Assembly: GCA_029781975.1 (NCBI GenBank)
Contig: JAKOVQ010000005.1
Location: 1-64,000, forward strand
Source: Acidobacteriota bacterium
GTDB taxonomy: Bacteria; Acidobacteriota; Thermoanaerobaculia; UBA5066
Reading direction: 5' to 3'
DNA: 64,000 nt
Positions within the stretch are counted from its first letter, which is position 1. Each line of letters opens with the position of its first letter. This document shows, in pieces, positions 25,426 through 35,998 of the stretch. The notes under the pieces were generated by a model. It ran no database searches. It was not told the origin of the DNA and saw nothing but the letters and a program-made list of their open reading frames with translations. The position numbers were made by a program, and so were the translations under genes.

Positions 25426-26637
25426 ATGCGTATCACGAGACCTCTGCCCCGTCTCGGCGCCTTTCTGCTCGGGGCGGCCCTCGCATTCGGGCCCGGCTCG
25501 CCGGGACGCGCGCAGACGCCGGCCCCTGAGCCCGCCGCCCCGGACGGAGCCTCCGCTGCGTCCGCGACCTCTCCCGTCGACGCTCCGGCCGTCCGGCCCT
25601 GGTACGAGGAGATCGCCGTCAACGCCTTCGTCTCGGCGAGCTACTCGTACAACCTGAACCGCCCCGCGTCGGGGACGAACCAGCTCCGGGTCTTCGACTT
25701 CGACGACGACTCGATCAAGCTCGACGTGGCCGAGCTGGTGATCCAGCACGCCGCGGTCCGGCCGGGCGACGTCGGGTTCCGCGTCGACGCCGAGGCGGGG
25801 GCCTCGATCCCCCGAATCACCGCGGCCCGTGGCCTCTTCCGGGACCCGGAGACGGGAAAGGCCGGGGACTTCGACCTGCAGCAGGCGTTCGTCACCTGGA
25901 TCGCGCCGGTCGGCAAGGGGCTCCGGCTCGACGCCGGGAAGATGGTGACGATCATCGGCTACGAGGTGATCGAGGGGTACGACGGCTGGAACGACAACGC
26001 CACCCGCTCGATCCTCTTCGGCTTCGCCGAGCCGGCGACCCACACCGGCCTGAAGGCGACCTATGCCTTGTCGGACGCTGTCACGGGAACGTTCCTCCTC
26101 GTCAACGGCTGGGACAACGTGAAGGACGACAACTCGAGCAAGACCGTGGCGCTCGGCCTCACCCTGGCGCCCGCGCCTGGCCTCACGCTGACGGCGAACT
26201 ACATGACCGGCCCCGAGCGCGCCGACACGAACGGCGACCCGCGCCACCTGCTGGACGTGATCGCACAGTGGAAGCCGACGGCGTCGACGACCGTGGGCCT
26301 GAACGTCGATTGGGGGACGGAGAATGGGGCCGTCGCCCCCGGCGAGACGGCGACCTGGTGGGGAGCGGCCGGCTACCTCCGCCTCGGGCTCACCTCCGCC
26401 CTCGCCCTCTCCCTGCGCGGGGAGTACTTCGACGACGCCGACGGGGCCCGGACCGGCGTCGTCCAGAGGCTGAAGGAGGTCACCCTCACGCCCGAGGTGA
26501 AGCTGACGGATCACCTCGTCTTCCGGGCCGACCTGAGGATCGACTTTTCGGACCGCGCGGTCTTCGAGGATGCCGACGGCGCGCTGACGAAGAAGGAGCA
26601 GCCGACGCTCCTCCTCAACGCGCTCTACGCCTTCTGA
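25426..26637 (+). CDS. Outer-membrane beta-barrel porin (BBP2/OmpL-like)
   Basis: 403 aa. Signal peptide (MRITRPLPRLGAFLLGAALAF...GRAQ), Pro/Ala-rich linker, then a barrel made of alternating strands such as EIAVNAFVSASYSYNLNRP, DVAELVIQHAA, DFDLQQAFVTWIAP, VTIIGYEVIEGYDGW and TLTPEVKLTDHLVFRADLRID, ending in Phe (LLLNALYAF) as barrel proteins do. Such porins are often encoded beside amt genes and probably let ammonium or other small solutes cross the outer membrane. ATG 25426 follows TAAGGAG by 5 nt. Shows the organism is diderm. Confidence 0.85.
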   Translation: MRITRPLPRLGAFLLGAALAFGPGSPGRAQTPAPEPAAPDGASAASATSPVDAPAVRPWYEEIAVNAFVSASYSYNLNRPASGTNQLRVFDFDDDSIKLDVAELVIQHAAVRPGDVGFRVDAEAGASIPRITAARGLFRDPETGKAGDFDLQQAFVTWIAPVGKGLRLDAGKMVTIIGYEVIEGYDGWNDNATRSILFGFAEPATHTGLKATYALSDAVTGTFLLVNGWDNVKDDNSSKTVALGLTLAPAPGLTLTANYMTGPERADTNGDPRHLLDVIAQWKPTASTTVGLNVDWGTENGAVAPGETATWWGAAGYLRLGLTSALALSLRGEYFDDADGARTGVVQRLKEVTLTPEVKLTDHLVFRADLRIDFSDRAVFEDADGALTKKEQPTLLLNALYAF

Positions 26638-26648
26638 CGGAGACGACG

Positions 26649-26689
26649 GGGCCGGCGCCCGGAGCCCCTCGCCGGCGCGCCGGCCCTTT
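26649..26689 (+). terminator. Intrinsic terminator of the amtB-PII-porin operon
   Basis: Perfect 10-bp stem GGGCCGGCGC/GCGCCGGCCC with an 18-nt loop, followed by TTTCTCG. It sits 11 nt past the porin stop, in the convergent gap with the DUF1028 gene. Confidence 0.7.
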
Positions 26690-26725
26690 CTCGACCTCGC
26701 GACCCCGTCCCCGGCGGCCGGTGCG

Positions 26726-27724
26726 TCAGCGCCTCGGCGCCTCGGCGACGATCCGCCCGATCACCTTCGCGTCGTCGGGCAGGAGCCCCGCCTTCGGCAG
26801 GCGCGGCGTCAGCGTGGCCCAGCTCGGGTCCATCGCGAAGACCTTTCGGAAAAGGGGGAGGGAGTCGTCGACGCGCCCCATGTTCACGAGCGCCACGGCG
26901 TGCCAGTAGACCATCTCGGCGTTGCCGGGGACGAGCGCCTCGGCGCCCGAGTAGGCCTTCAGGGCCCCCTCGTTGTCCCTGTGCTCGACCGCGAGGTCGC
27001 CGTCGTTCATCAGGTTGTAGGCGCGCTGCAGGGTGAGGAGGCGACGGAGCTCCGGGAGGGGGGCGGCGCTGTCGTCGACCCTCAGGTCGAAGACGCGGTC
27101 GGCCCAGGGGCGGCCGGTCGGCTTTCCGGAGACGACGATGAGCGCGGCGGACTGCCTGCCGCGGATGTCCCCGCCGGCCTTCTCGCCGGCCTCGAGGGCG
27201 GCGAGCATCCGCTCGGCGAGGTCCCCTTTCGTCTCCTCGAAGGCCTTCGCCATCGCCGGCCAGACCGCGTCGCTCCTCATCAGGTTGGCCTGGACCGAGT
27301 AGTTCGTCCCGACGTGGTGCCCGGCGGCCTCGATGCACCGGGCGCCGGTGTGGGCGGCGACGCGCCCCTGCGCGTCGATCATCGCCACCTGGCGGACCTC
27401 GCGCCCCTCGTCGGCGGCGAGGAGCCCCCGGAGGGCGTCGGGAGCCGAGCGCCCCGCCCTCATCAGGGCGAGGCCGAGAGGGCCGTAGGACGGGTCGACG
27501 AACGACTGCGTCGCGACCGCGCCGACCCCCGCCTCGGCCCAGGGGACGCTGGCCCCGACGGAGAACCAGTGCGACTGGACGGCGACGCCGAGCTGCCCCG
27601 TGGCCGGGTCGCGGGCGACGATCGAGTAGGTGTGGACGGGGCGGTGCGGGACGGGCTCCGCGGAGCGGGAGGCGGCGGGAAAGACGAGGGCGGCCGCCGC
27701 GGCGGCCAGCGGAAGGCGGGACAT
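26726..27724 (-). CDS. Secreted DUF1028 (Ntn-hydrolase-like) protein with C-terminal TPR
   Basis: 332 aa. Signal peptide (RLPLAAAAAALVFPAASRSAE), then the DUF1028 domain: HTYSIVARDPATGQLGVAVQSHWFSVG, VGAVATQSFVDPSYGP, HTGARCIEAAGHHVGTNYSVQANLM and GDIRGRQSAAL. The last 100 residues are TPR-like (AYNLMNDGDLAVEHRDNEGALKAYSGAEAL, VPGNAEMVYWHAVALVNMGRVDDSL). DUF1028 adopts an Ntn-hydrolase fold; the substrate is unknown. Monocistronic. Confidence 0.85.
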   Translation of the reverse strand: MSRLPLAAAAAALVFPAASRSAEPVPHRPVHTYSIVARDPATGQLGVAVQSHWFSVGASVPWAEAGVGAVATQSFVDPSYGPLGLALMRAGRSAPDALRGLLAADEGREVRQVAMIDAQGRVAAHTGARCIEAAGHHVGTNYSVQANLMRSDAVWPAMAKAFEETKGDLAERMLAALEAGEKAGGDIRGRQSAALIVVSGKPTGRPWADRVFDLRVDDSAAPLPELRRLLTLQRAYNLMNDGDLAVEHRDNEGALKAYSGAEALVPGNAEMVYWHAVALVNMGRVDDSLPLFRKVFAMDPSWATLTPRLPKAGLLPDDAKVIGRIVAEAPRR

Positions 27725-27774
27725 CGGCTCTCCTCCTCGGGGGCTAGCCTACCGGAAGAGAGCCGGAACGGAAC

Positions 27775-27808
27775 GGCCCCCGCGGCCGGATGAAGGGCAG
27801 CGGGGGCC
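27775..27808 (-). terminator. Possible terminator after the 331-aa exported protein gene
   Basis: Stem GGCCCCCGC/GCGGGGGCC, 16-nt loop, followed on the minus strand by GTTCCGTTCC. A 16-bp perfect palindrome (CCGGGTCGCGACCCGG at 27818-27833) lies between it and the gene's stop. The T-tract is poor. Confidence 0.4.
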
Positions 27809-27850
27809 GGGGGAGCTCCGGGTCGCGACCCGGGGCGCCGCGGGCGCGGA

Positions 27851-28846
27851 TCAGTCGCGCTCGGCGACGGCCCTCCGCTCGTGGCGCTTCTCGGCGAGGG
27901 CCCGGACGACCTCGCCCGGGAGGGTCCCGGCCACGGTGACGGCCTCGCCGTCGCGGGTCACCTTGAACTTGCGGAGGACCGAGACGACCTCGGGCTTGTC
28001 CTGCGCCGAGAGGCGCATCGCGGCGAGGACCCCGCGGACGGCGTCCTCGAGGAGCCCGGCCGTCTCGGCGTCGGCCGAAAAGCCTGAGGCCGAGAGCTTC
28101 AGCGCGTCGCCCTTCGTCGTCATCTGGAAGGCGAAGAGCGAGACGGTCTTCATGGCGGCCACGACGGCCCCCGCCGCGTCGCCCTCGGACGCCTCCACGT
28201 GCATCCGCCGCATCTCCGGGAGCCTCGTCCGGTCGACGAGGAGCCAGCCGGTGGCGTTCTGGTCGACGCGTCGGAGGTTCCTGCCGAGCCCGGCGCCCGA
28301 GAGGAAGCCGGTCCCGCCCGCCGCTCGCGCGGCGAGCGCCGCCACGACGGCCGGCTCGGAGCCGGCGACGACGAGGCGGCTGGTGACGAAGGCGACGGCG
28401 CCGTCCCCGTCGTGCCCCTCCTTCCCTTCGTGGCGGAGGAGGTAGTACGAGCCGGCGTCGGTCGTCCGGAGAGTCGCCCCGCGGGCGGCGACGGCCGCGC
28501 CGAGCCGGTCGGGCTCGAAGCGCCCCTCGCAGACGACGAGGGCGCGGCCGTGAGGGCCGGCGTTCGCGGCGAAGACGATGGTGTCGACGTCGTCGATCGG
28601 GTGGAGCCGCGCCTCGGCGAGGAAGCGGGCGGCGTCGCCGTCGACCGTCGTCCGGTCGAAGTCCGAGAAGAGGCGGGCCGCGAGCGGGCTCGAGCGGAGG
28701 TCCGACAGCCGGATCATCCCCGCCGAGACGGCGTCGGGCGGCACCAGCGCGAGAGGGTCGTCGGCGGGGCGGGCGGCGGCCGACGGTCGGGCGGCGGACA
28801 GGATGGTCGCCGCGGCGGCGAGGGCGAGGAACGAGCGCGTCTTCAT
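27851..28846 (-). CDS. Exported protein of unknown function (DUF3352-like architecture)
   Basis: 331 aa. Signal peptide MKTRSFLALAAAATILSAARPSAA. The mature part alternates short strands and helices: PLALVPPDAVSAGMIRLSDLR, DVDTIVFAANAGPHGRALVVCEG, GAVAFVTSRLVVAGSEPAVVAALAA, and a charged C-terminus. The pattern resembles DUF3352-like proteins, but I do not recognise it firmly. It directly follows the ABC permease gene (1-nt gap), so it may be part of that export system, for example as a periplasmic partner. Confidence 0.6.
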   Translation of the reverse strand: MKTRSFLALAAAATILSAARPSAAARPADDPLALVPPDAVSAGMIRLSDLRSSPLAARLFSDFDRTTVDGDAARFLAEARLHPIDDVDTIVFAANAGPHGRALVVCEGRFEPDRLGAAVAARGATLRTTDAGSYYLLRHEGKEGHDGDGAVAFVTSRLVVAGSEPAVVAALAARAAGGTGFLSGAGLGRNLRRVDQNATGWLLVDRTRLPEMRRMHVEASEGDAAGAVVAAMKTVSLFAFQMTTKGDALKLSASGFSADAETAGLLEDAVRGVLAAMRLSAQDKPEVVSVLRKFKVTRDGEAVTVAGTLPGEVVRALAEKRHERRAVAERD

Positions 28847-28847
28847 C

Positions 28848-29702
28848 TCAGAAGTCCTTTCGCGAGAAGAGCCGGGCCGCGAGGCCGAGGGAGGCCAGGC
28901 CGAAGAGGGCGGTGGAGCCGTAGACGGGGAGGAAGTCGATCTTCGGGGCGTGCCGGAAGCCCTCGCCCGCCGAGACGAAGAAGACCGTCGCCTGCGCGAG
29001 CTGGGCGGTCTTCGGGAAGACCCAGTAGAGGCTCCGGACCAGCTGCGCCGCCCACTCGGCGCTGAGCGCCGCCTCGATCGACGTGTGCGCGGCGAGGATC
29101 GCCGCCAGGAAGAAGACGGCGTAGGTCCCCATGATCGACACGGCGGTCGACGACGTCACGACGCCGACGAGGAACGCGAACGCGAGGAGGACCGCGATGG
29201 TGAAGAGGATGATCGCCGCCCCCAGGAAGAAGCGCGGGTGGACGACGCCGGTCTTCCACCAGATGAGGAGCCCCATCGAGCCGACGAGGTAGAGGACGTT
29301 CGCGGCCGCGAGGAGGAGCCCGCCGGCGTAGCGCGAGAGGAGGAGCCGCACCCGCCCGACGGGGCGGGAGAGGTAGAGGTCGATCGTCCCCTTCTCCTGC
29401 AGGCGCGGGACGAGGTGGGCCGTGGCGAAGACGGCCAGGAAGGTCGCCACCACGAAGAGGAAGCCCGAGAAGCCGGCCTCGAAGCCGAGGACGAGCCTGT
29501 CGAGGTCGACCGACCGGCTCCCCATCTGGACTTCCTTGCCGAAGAGCTTCGCCCCCGCCAGGGCCCCGTCGACGACGTCGAGGTTCACGGCGACCGCGAA
29601 GATGAGGATGAAGAGCGTCGAGAGGGAGGCGTAGGCCACCAGGGTCCACCGGGCCGCCGCCTCGCGGAAGACCTCCTCGACGTTCGCCCAGAGGACTCTC
29701 AC
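28848..29702 (-). CDS. ABC-2 type transporter permease
   Basis: 284 aa. Six membrane segments can be seen, including TLVAYASLSTLFILIFAVAVN, FLFVVATFLAVFATAHLV, LLLAAANVLYLVGSMGLLIWW, AIILFTIAVLLAFAFLVGVV, SIMGTYAVFFLAAILAA and a C-terminal one. RLQEKGTIDLYLSRPVGR is the cytoplasmic loop typical of ABC-2 permeases. GTG start; GTGA overlap with the ATPase gene. Substrate unknown. Confidence 0.88.
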   Translation of the reverse strand: MRVLWANVEEVFREAAARWTLVAYASLSTLFILIFAVAVNLDVVDGALAGAKLFGKEVQMGSRSVDLDRLVLGFEAGFSGFLFVVATFLAVFATAHLVPRLQEKGTIDLYLSRPVGRVRLLLSRYAGGLLLAAANVLYLVGSMGLLIWWKTGVVHPRFFLGAAIILFTIAVLLAFAFLVGVVTSSTAVSIMGTYAVFFLAAILAAHTSIEAALSAEWAAQLVRSLYWVFPKTAQLAQATVFFVSAGEGFRHAPKIDFLPVYGSTALFGLASLGLAARLFSRKDF

Positions 29703-30652
29703 GGCGTCTCCTTCCCGCCGACCGGGCCGTCGGACCTCACGAGGTCGACGAAGACGTCCTCGAGCGACGAGCGGAGGGGCGAGAGCTCCGTCAGGAGGAC
29801 CCCGCGGCCGCGCGCCGCGTCGACGAGGGCGTTCAGGTGCCCGGCGTCGCGCGCCGTCAGGCGGAGGTGCCCGTTCACCCGCTCCACGTCCGCTCCGGAC
29901 GAGCGGAAGAGCTCGACCAGCCCGTCGTCCAGGCCCGTCCCCGCGAGCTTGTAGCGGAAGCCGCTCGCGGTGAGGTCGGCGATCCGCCCCTCGGCCGCGA
30001 CCGTGCCGTTCCTCAGGACGGCCACCCGGTCGCAGGTCAGCTCGATCTCGGAGAGGAGGTGGGAGTTCAGGAGGATCGCCCTCCCGTTCCGCGCCTCCTC
30101 GTGGAGGAGGTCCCGGATCTCGCGCCGCCCGACCGGGTCGACGCCGTCGGTCGGCTCGTCGAGGAGGAGGACGTCGGGCTCGTGGACGAGCGCGGCGGCG
30201 AGCCCCAGGCGCTGCGTCATCCCCTTGGAGAAGCGCTTCACCTTCACGTCGCTCCAGGTCGACAAGCGGACGCGCTCGAGGAGGAGGGGAATCCGGCTCG
30301 AGAGGAGCGCCGGGGCGACCCCGGACATCCTCCCGAAGATCGACAGCGTCTGGCGCGCGGTGAGGTAGCCGGGGAAGCGGTGCCCCTCGGGGAGGTACCC
30401 GACGCGGCGGCGGCTCTCGGGCCGGGCGGCGGCGATCCCCTGGAGCCGCGCCTCCCCGGCCGTCGGGCGGGTGAGGCCGAGGAGGATCTTCACCGCGGTC
30501 GTCTTTCCCGCGCCGTTCGGCCCGAGGAGCCCGAAGACCTCCCCCGGGGCGACCGCGAGGTCGATCCCGTCGAGGGCGCGGACTCCGCCCCCCCTGAGCC
30601 CCTTCCGGTACGTCTTGGCGAGGCCGCGCGCCTCGATCGCGAGGGGAGTCAT
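29699..30652 (-). CDS. ABC transporter ATP-binding protein
   Basis: 317 aa. Walker A GPNGAGKTTAVKILLG, signature KRFSKGMTQRLGLAAAL, Walker B DVLLLDEPTDGVDP and H-loop LNSHLLSE are all intact. The C-terminal 90 residues match the extra domain of ABC-2/CcmA-type exporters. The ATG follows a GGGGGAG site. With the permease it forms a half-size exporter; the target could be a drug, lipid or polysaccharide. Confidence 0.93.
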   Translation of the reverse strand: MTPLAIEARGLAKTYRKGLRGGGVRALDGIDLAVAPGEVFGLLGPNGAGKTTAVKILLGLTRPTAGEARLQGIAAARPESRRRVGYLPEGHRFPGYLTARQTLSIFGRMSGVAPALLSSRIPLLLERVRLSTWSDVKVKRFSKGMTQRLGLAAALVHEPDVLLLDEPTDGVDPVGRREIRDLLHEEARNGRAILLNSHLLSEIELTCDRVAVLRNGTVAAEGRIADLTASGFRYKLAGTGLDDGLVELFRSSGADVERVNGHLRLTARDAGHLNALVDAARGRGVLLTELSPLRSSLEDVFVDLVRSDGPVGGKETP

Positions 30653-30693
30653 CTCCCCCCTCGATACGGATTCCGGGGCGTTTCGGTTCCCGG

Positions 30694-31869
30694 CTACCTC
30701 AGGACCGCGCGGAACCGCTCCTCCCCGGCGCCCGCCGGCGTCGCGACGAACGCCTCGGCCTCGGGAGGGGCGCCGGTCGGGAAGCGGACCGCGAAGAAGC
30801 CGGCGTCCCTGGCCGCGAAGCGCGTCGTGGGGAGCCGCTCGACCCGCGTCCCGTTGCCGTAGATGCCGCACCCGCTCACCAGGAGGTACCGGGCGGCCGG
30901 GCTCCCTCCTTCGAGGAACTGCATGTTGTGCTCGTGGCCGGAAGCCCAGAGGAGCGCGGGTCGCGGGCCGAGCGCCCGCTCCATCGACTCGATCAGCCGG
31001 CGATACGGCGGCGACGAGAGGTCCTGGGGGCTCCCCTTCCCCGCCGACCGGACGGCCGGGTAGAGCGACCCGATGCCGGGGAGGGGGAGCCAGGCCCACC
31101 GGGCGGCGTCGACGAGGGGGAAGAGGTGCTGCCTCCACCCGAAGCGCCCGCCGTGCTCCCCGCCGGAGAGGAGCGGGTGGTGGGCCAGGACGACGAACGC
31201 CCGGCTGCCGGCCCCCTCGGCGGCGGCCCGGAGCGACGCGACGACGTCCGCCTCGCTCTTCTCCCGGCAGGGGGAGGCCTCCCCCTCGGGCCGCGGCCCG
31301 GCCTGCAGCCACCACTGCGTGTCGAGGACCGCGAGCCTCAGGTCCGGCGAGACGTCGAGGACGACGGGCCCGGGGCACCCCCCGCCCGGCAGGTAGCCGA
31401 CCCGGCCTCGCCCGCGGGCGACGACGAGGGCTTCCTCCCGCCGGACCGCGTCCCACCCCTCCCGGTCCCCCTTCATCCAGTCGTGGTTGCCGGGGAGGAA
31501 GAGGCCGCGCGCGCCGCTGGCGACGACGGCGTCGACCTGGGCGAAGAGCCGCGATTCGGCCTCGAGCCGGCCGGGTCGCCCTTCGGCCGGGACGCCGTCC
31601 GGGTAGACGTCGTCCCCGAGGACGACGACGAGAGTCCCGGCGGGGTCGCGCGCCGCCTCGCTCCGGAGGGCGCCGAGGACGGGCTCGACGGGGGCGGGAG
31701 CCCCGGTGTCGCCCACGAGGAGGAGCTTCCGGACGGGGCCGGCGGGCCCGGGGAGCGGCGTCCCGACGGGCGAGGCCCGCTCCGAGCGGGCTCCCGAAAG
31801 GAGGATCGCCAGGACGACGAGCGCCGCTCCGCGTGCCGCGAGCCGCCGCGCGCCCCCGCGCCCGCTCAC
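30694..31869 (-). CDS. Exported calcineurin-like metallophosphatase
   Basis: 391 aa. N-terminal hydrophobic leader (LAARGAALVVLAILLSGA), then the dinuclear-metal motifs VGDTG, LGDDVYPDG, GNHDWMKG, LAHHPLL and SGHEHNMQ, which are the D-(X)n-GD-(X)n-GNH(D)-H-GHEH set of purple-acid-phosphatase-like enzymes. GTG start at 31869, 4 nt after the ParA gene stop. Substrate not deducible. Confidence 0.85.
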   Translation of the reverse strand: MSGRGGARRLAARGAALVVLAILLSGARSERASPVGTPLPGPAGPVRKLLLVGDTGAPAPVEPVLGALRSEAARDPAGTLVVVLGDDVYPDGVPAEGRPGRLEAESRLFAQVDAVVASGARGLFLPGNHDWMKGDREGWDAVRREEALVVARGRGRVGYLPGGGCPGPVVLDVSPDLRLAVLDTQWWLQAGPRPEGEASPCREKSEADVVASLRAAAEGAGSRAFVVLAHHPLLSGGEHGGRFGWRQHLFPLVDAARWAWLPLPGIGSLYPAVRSAGKGSPQDLSSPPYRRLIESMERALGPRPALLWASGHEHNMQFLEGGSPAARYLLVSGCGIYGNGTRVERLPTTRFAARDAGFFAVRFPTGAPPEAEAFVATPAGAGEERFRAVLR

Positions 31870-31873
31870 GGCG

Positions 31874-32692
31874 TCACCCCGCCGCGCGGGACGCCGCGGA
31901 GCGGAAGACGGGGACGCCGGGACGGGCGCGCTTCTGGATCGCGCTCCAGAGCCCCTGGTACTCGCCCGAGAGCTTGTGCGACGGCGCGAGGTGGACGAGG
32001 GGACACGCCTCCTGGTGCGACTCGCGGACCTTGACGGAGCTGGAGAGGAACGGCTCCAGGATCGGCAGCCCCTCGGCCTTCATCTCGTTCACCAGCTGCT
32101 GCGGGAGGCGGGCGCGGGGCTGGAACTGGTTGACGACGACCCCGTGGACGGCGAGGCGCGGGTTGTGGTCCTGCTTCACCTCGTCGACGGCGGTCAGGAG
32201 GGCGTAGAGGGCGCGCCGGGAGAAGTCGTCGCAGTCGAACGGGATGAGGCATCGCTCGGCGGCGATGAGCGCCGAGAGGGTGAAGACGTTGAGGGCGGGA
32301 GGGGTGTCGAGCCAGACGGAGTCGTAGCCCGTCAGGTCGTCGAGGGCGTCGCGGAGCTTGTAGATCTTGTGGCGCGCCTCGAGCTTGCCGTGGAGCGCCT
32401 CCATGTCCGGGTGGGCCGCCAGGACGTCCAGCCCCGGGTACGGGGTGGCGTGGATGTAGCCGCGGACGTTCTCGTCGATCAGGCGGATCGCCAGGCTCTG
32501 CTCGAAGAACTGCGCCAGCGTCGGACGGGCGTGGTCGGCTCCCTCGCCGAGGAGGTAGCGGGTGGAGTTGGCGTGCGGGTCGAGGTCCACCACCAGGGTC
32601 CGCTGCCCCTCCAGGGCCGACACGGCCGCGAGGTTGCAGACGATGGTCGACTTGCCGACGCCCCCCTTCTGGTTGAAGACCACCCACCGCAT
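31874..32692 (-). CDS. Orphan ParA/Soj-family ATPase
   Basis: 272 aa. Deviant Walker A KGGVGKSTIVCNLA at residues 9-22, LVVDLDPHANSTRYLL (switch), WLDTPPAL and NQFQPRARLPQQLV. ParA ATPases position DNA or protein cargos on the nucleoid or cell surface. No ParB or parS-like gene is adjacent, and a metallophosphatase follows 4 nt later. A chromosome-partition role is therefore not supported; cargo-positioning ParA is as likely. ATG preceded by GGGAGGG. Confidence 0.85.
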   Translation of the reverse strand: MRWVVFNQKGGVGKSTIVCNLAAVSALEGQRTLVVDLDPHANSTRYLLGEGADHARPTLAQFFEQSLAIRLIDENVRGYIHATPYPGLDVLAAHPDMEALHGKLEARHKIYKLRDALDDLTGYDSVWLDTPPALNVFTLSALIAAERCLIPFDCDDFSRRALYALLTAVDEVKQDHNPRLAVHGVVVNQFQPRARLPQQLVNEMKAEGLPILEPFLSSSVKVRESHQEACPLVHLAPSHKLSGEYQGLWSAIQKRARPGVPVFRSAASRAAG

Positions 32693-32796
32693 CGGCGTCC
32701 CTCCCTTCGCGGCCGGAGCCAGCCTCATCTTCGCACCGCGGCACGGGCCCGAGGAAGGGCCGGGCGCCGCGGCCCGGGCAGGGGCGCAGCGGCCGC

Positions 32797-32802
32797 TAGA
32801 AT
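32797..32802 (+). promoter_or_regulatory. Possible -10 box (TAGAAT) for the zinc-ribbon gene
   Basis: GCTAGAATC lies 18 nt before the ATG, with GGAGG between. The same GCTAGAATC string recurs at 33123-33131 before acnA. No -35 box is seen. Confidence 0.4.
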
Positions 32803-32820
32803 CGGGCCGGAGGTCTCGAG

Positions 32821-33087
32821 ATGCCCCTGTACGAGTACCGGTGCTCCGCCTGCGGCAAGACGTTCGAGGAGCTCGTCCTGGCCGGCGACGCGCCGGCCGG
32901 TCCCCGCTGCAGCCAGTGCGGGTCGGCCGCGGTCGCCCGCCTCCTCTCCACCTTCGCTGCGCACGCCACGTCCTCTTCCTCGTCCCCCTTCGAGGGCTGC
33001 GGGGACGGGGCCTGCGGCAGCGGCGCGTGCGAGGCGCCCGGGGCCTGCGGGATGGGCGGCGGCTGCGGCGGCTTCGACCTGAACTGA
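32821..33087 (+). CDS. FmdB-family zinc-ribbon protein with Cys-rich tail
   Basis: 88 aa. MPLYEYRCSACGKTFEEL and CSQCGS form the usual FmdB/CxxC zinc ribbon. The C-terminal 30 residues add five more cysteines (CGDGACGSGACEAPGACG, then CGG) in a Gly-rich context, which could bind a second metal. FmdB proteins are called regulatory, but their role is poorly known. GGAGG precedes the ATG. Confidence 0.8.
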   Translation: MPLYEYRCSACGKTFEELVLAGDAPAGPRCSQCGSAAVARLLSTFAAHATSSSSSPFEGCGDGACGSGACEAPGACGMGGGCGGFDLN

Positions 33088-33124
33088 CGCGGGTCCCGGC
33101 GGCGCGCGGCGACGCGCGAACGGC

Positions 33125-33130
33125 TAGAAT
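33125..33130 (+). promoter_or_regulatory. Possible -10 box (TAGAAT) for acnA
   Basis: TAGAAT 36 nt before the acnA ATG; a GGAGGA Shine-Dalgarno follows at 33157-33162. No -35 box is evident. Confidence 0.4.
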
Positions 33131-33166
33131 CACGGGCTGCCCAGGCTCCCACCTTCTGGAGGACCG

Positions 33167-35902
<2,736 letters not shown>

Positions 35903-35930
35903 CCGATCTCGCACCTTCCCGTCGAGGGAC

Positions 35931-35960
35931 GAGGGCCGCGGGATCGCACCCGCGGCCCTC
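35931..35960. terminator. Bidirectional terminator between acnA and pta
   Basis: Perfect 12-bp stem GAGGGCCGCGGG/CCCGCGGCCCTC with a 6-nt loop in the convergent gap. It serves both strands by symmetry, but has only short T content on either side. Confidence 0.65.
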
Positions 35961-35998
35961 GCCGTTCCCGGCGGGCCGACGCTCCGGACGGGCCGCCG

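Noticed and set aside
27818..27833. Perfect 16-bp palindrome CCGGGTCGCGACCCGG
   Set aside because: In DNA this G+C-rich, short palindromes are expected, and no other copy or regulatory context was seen. Noted only with the nearby terminator.
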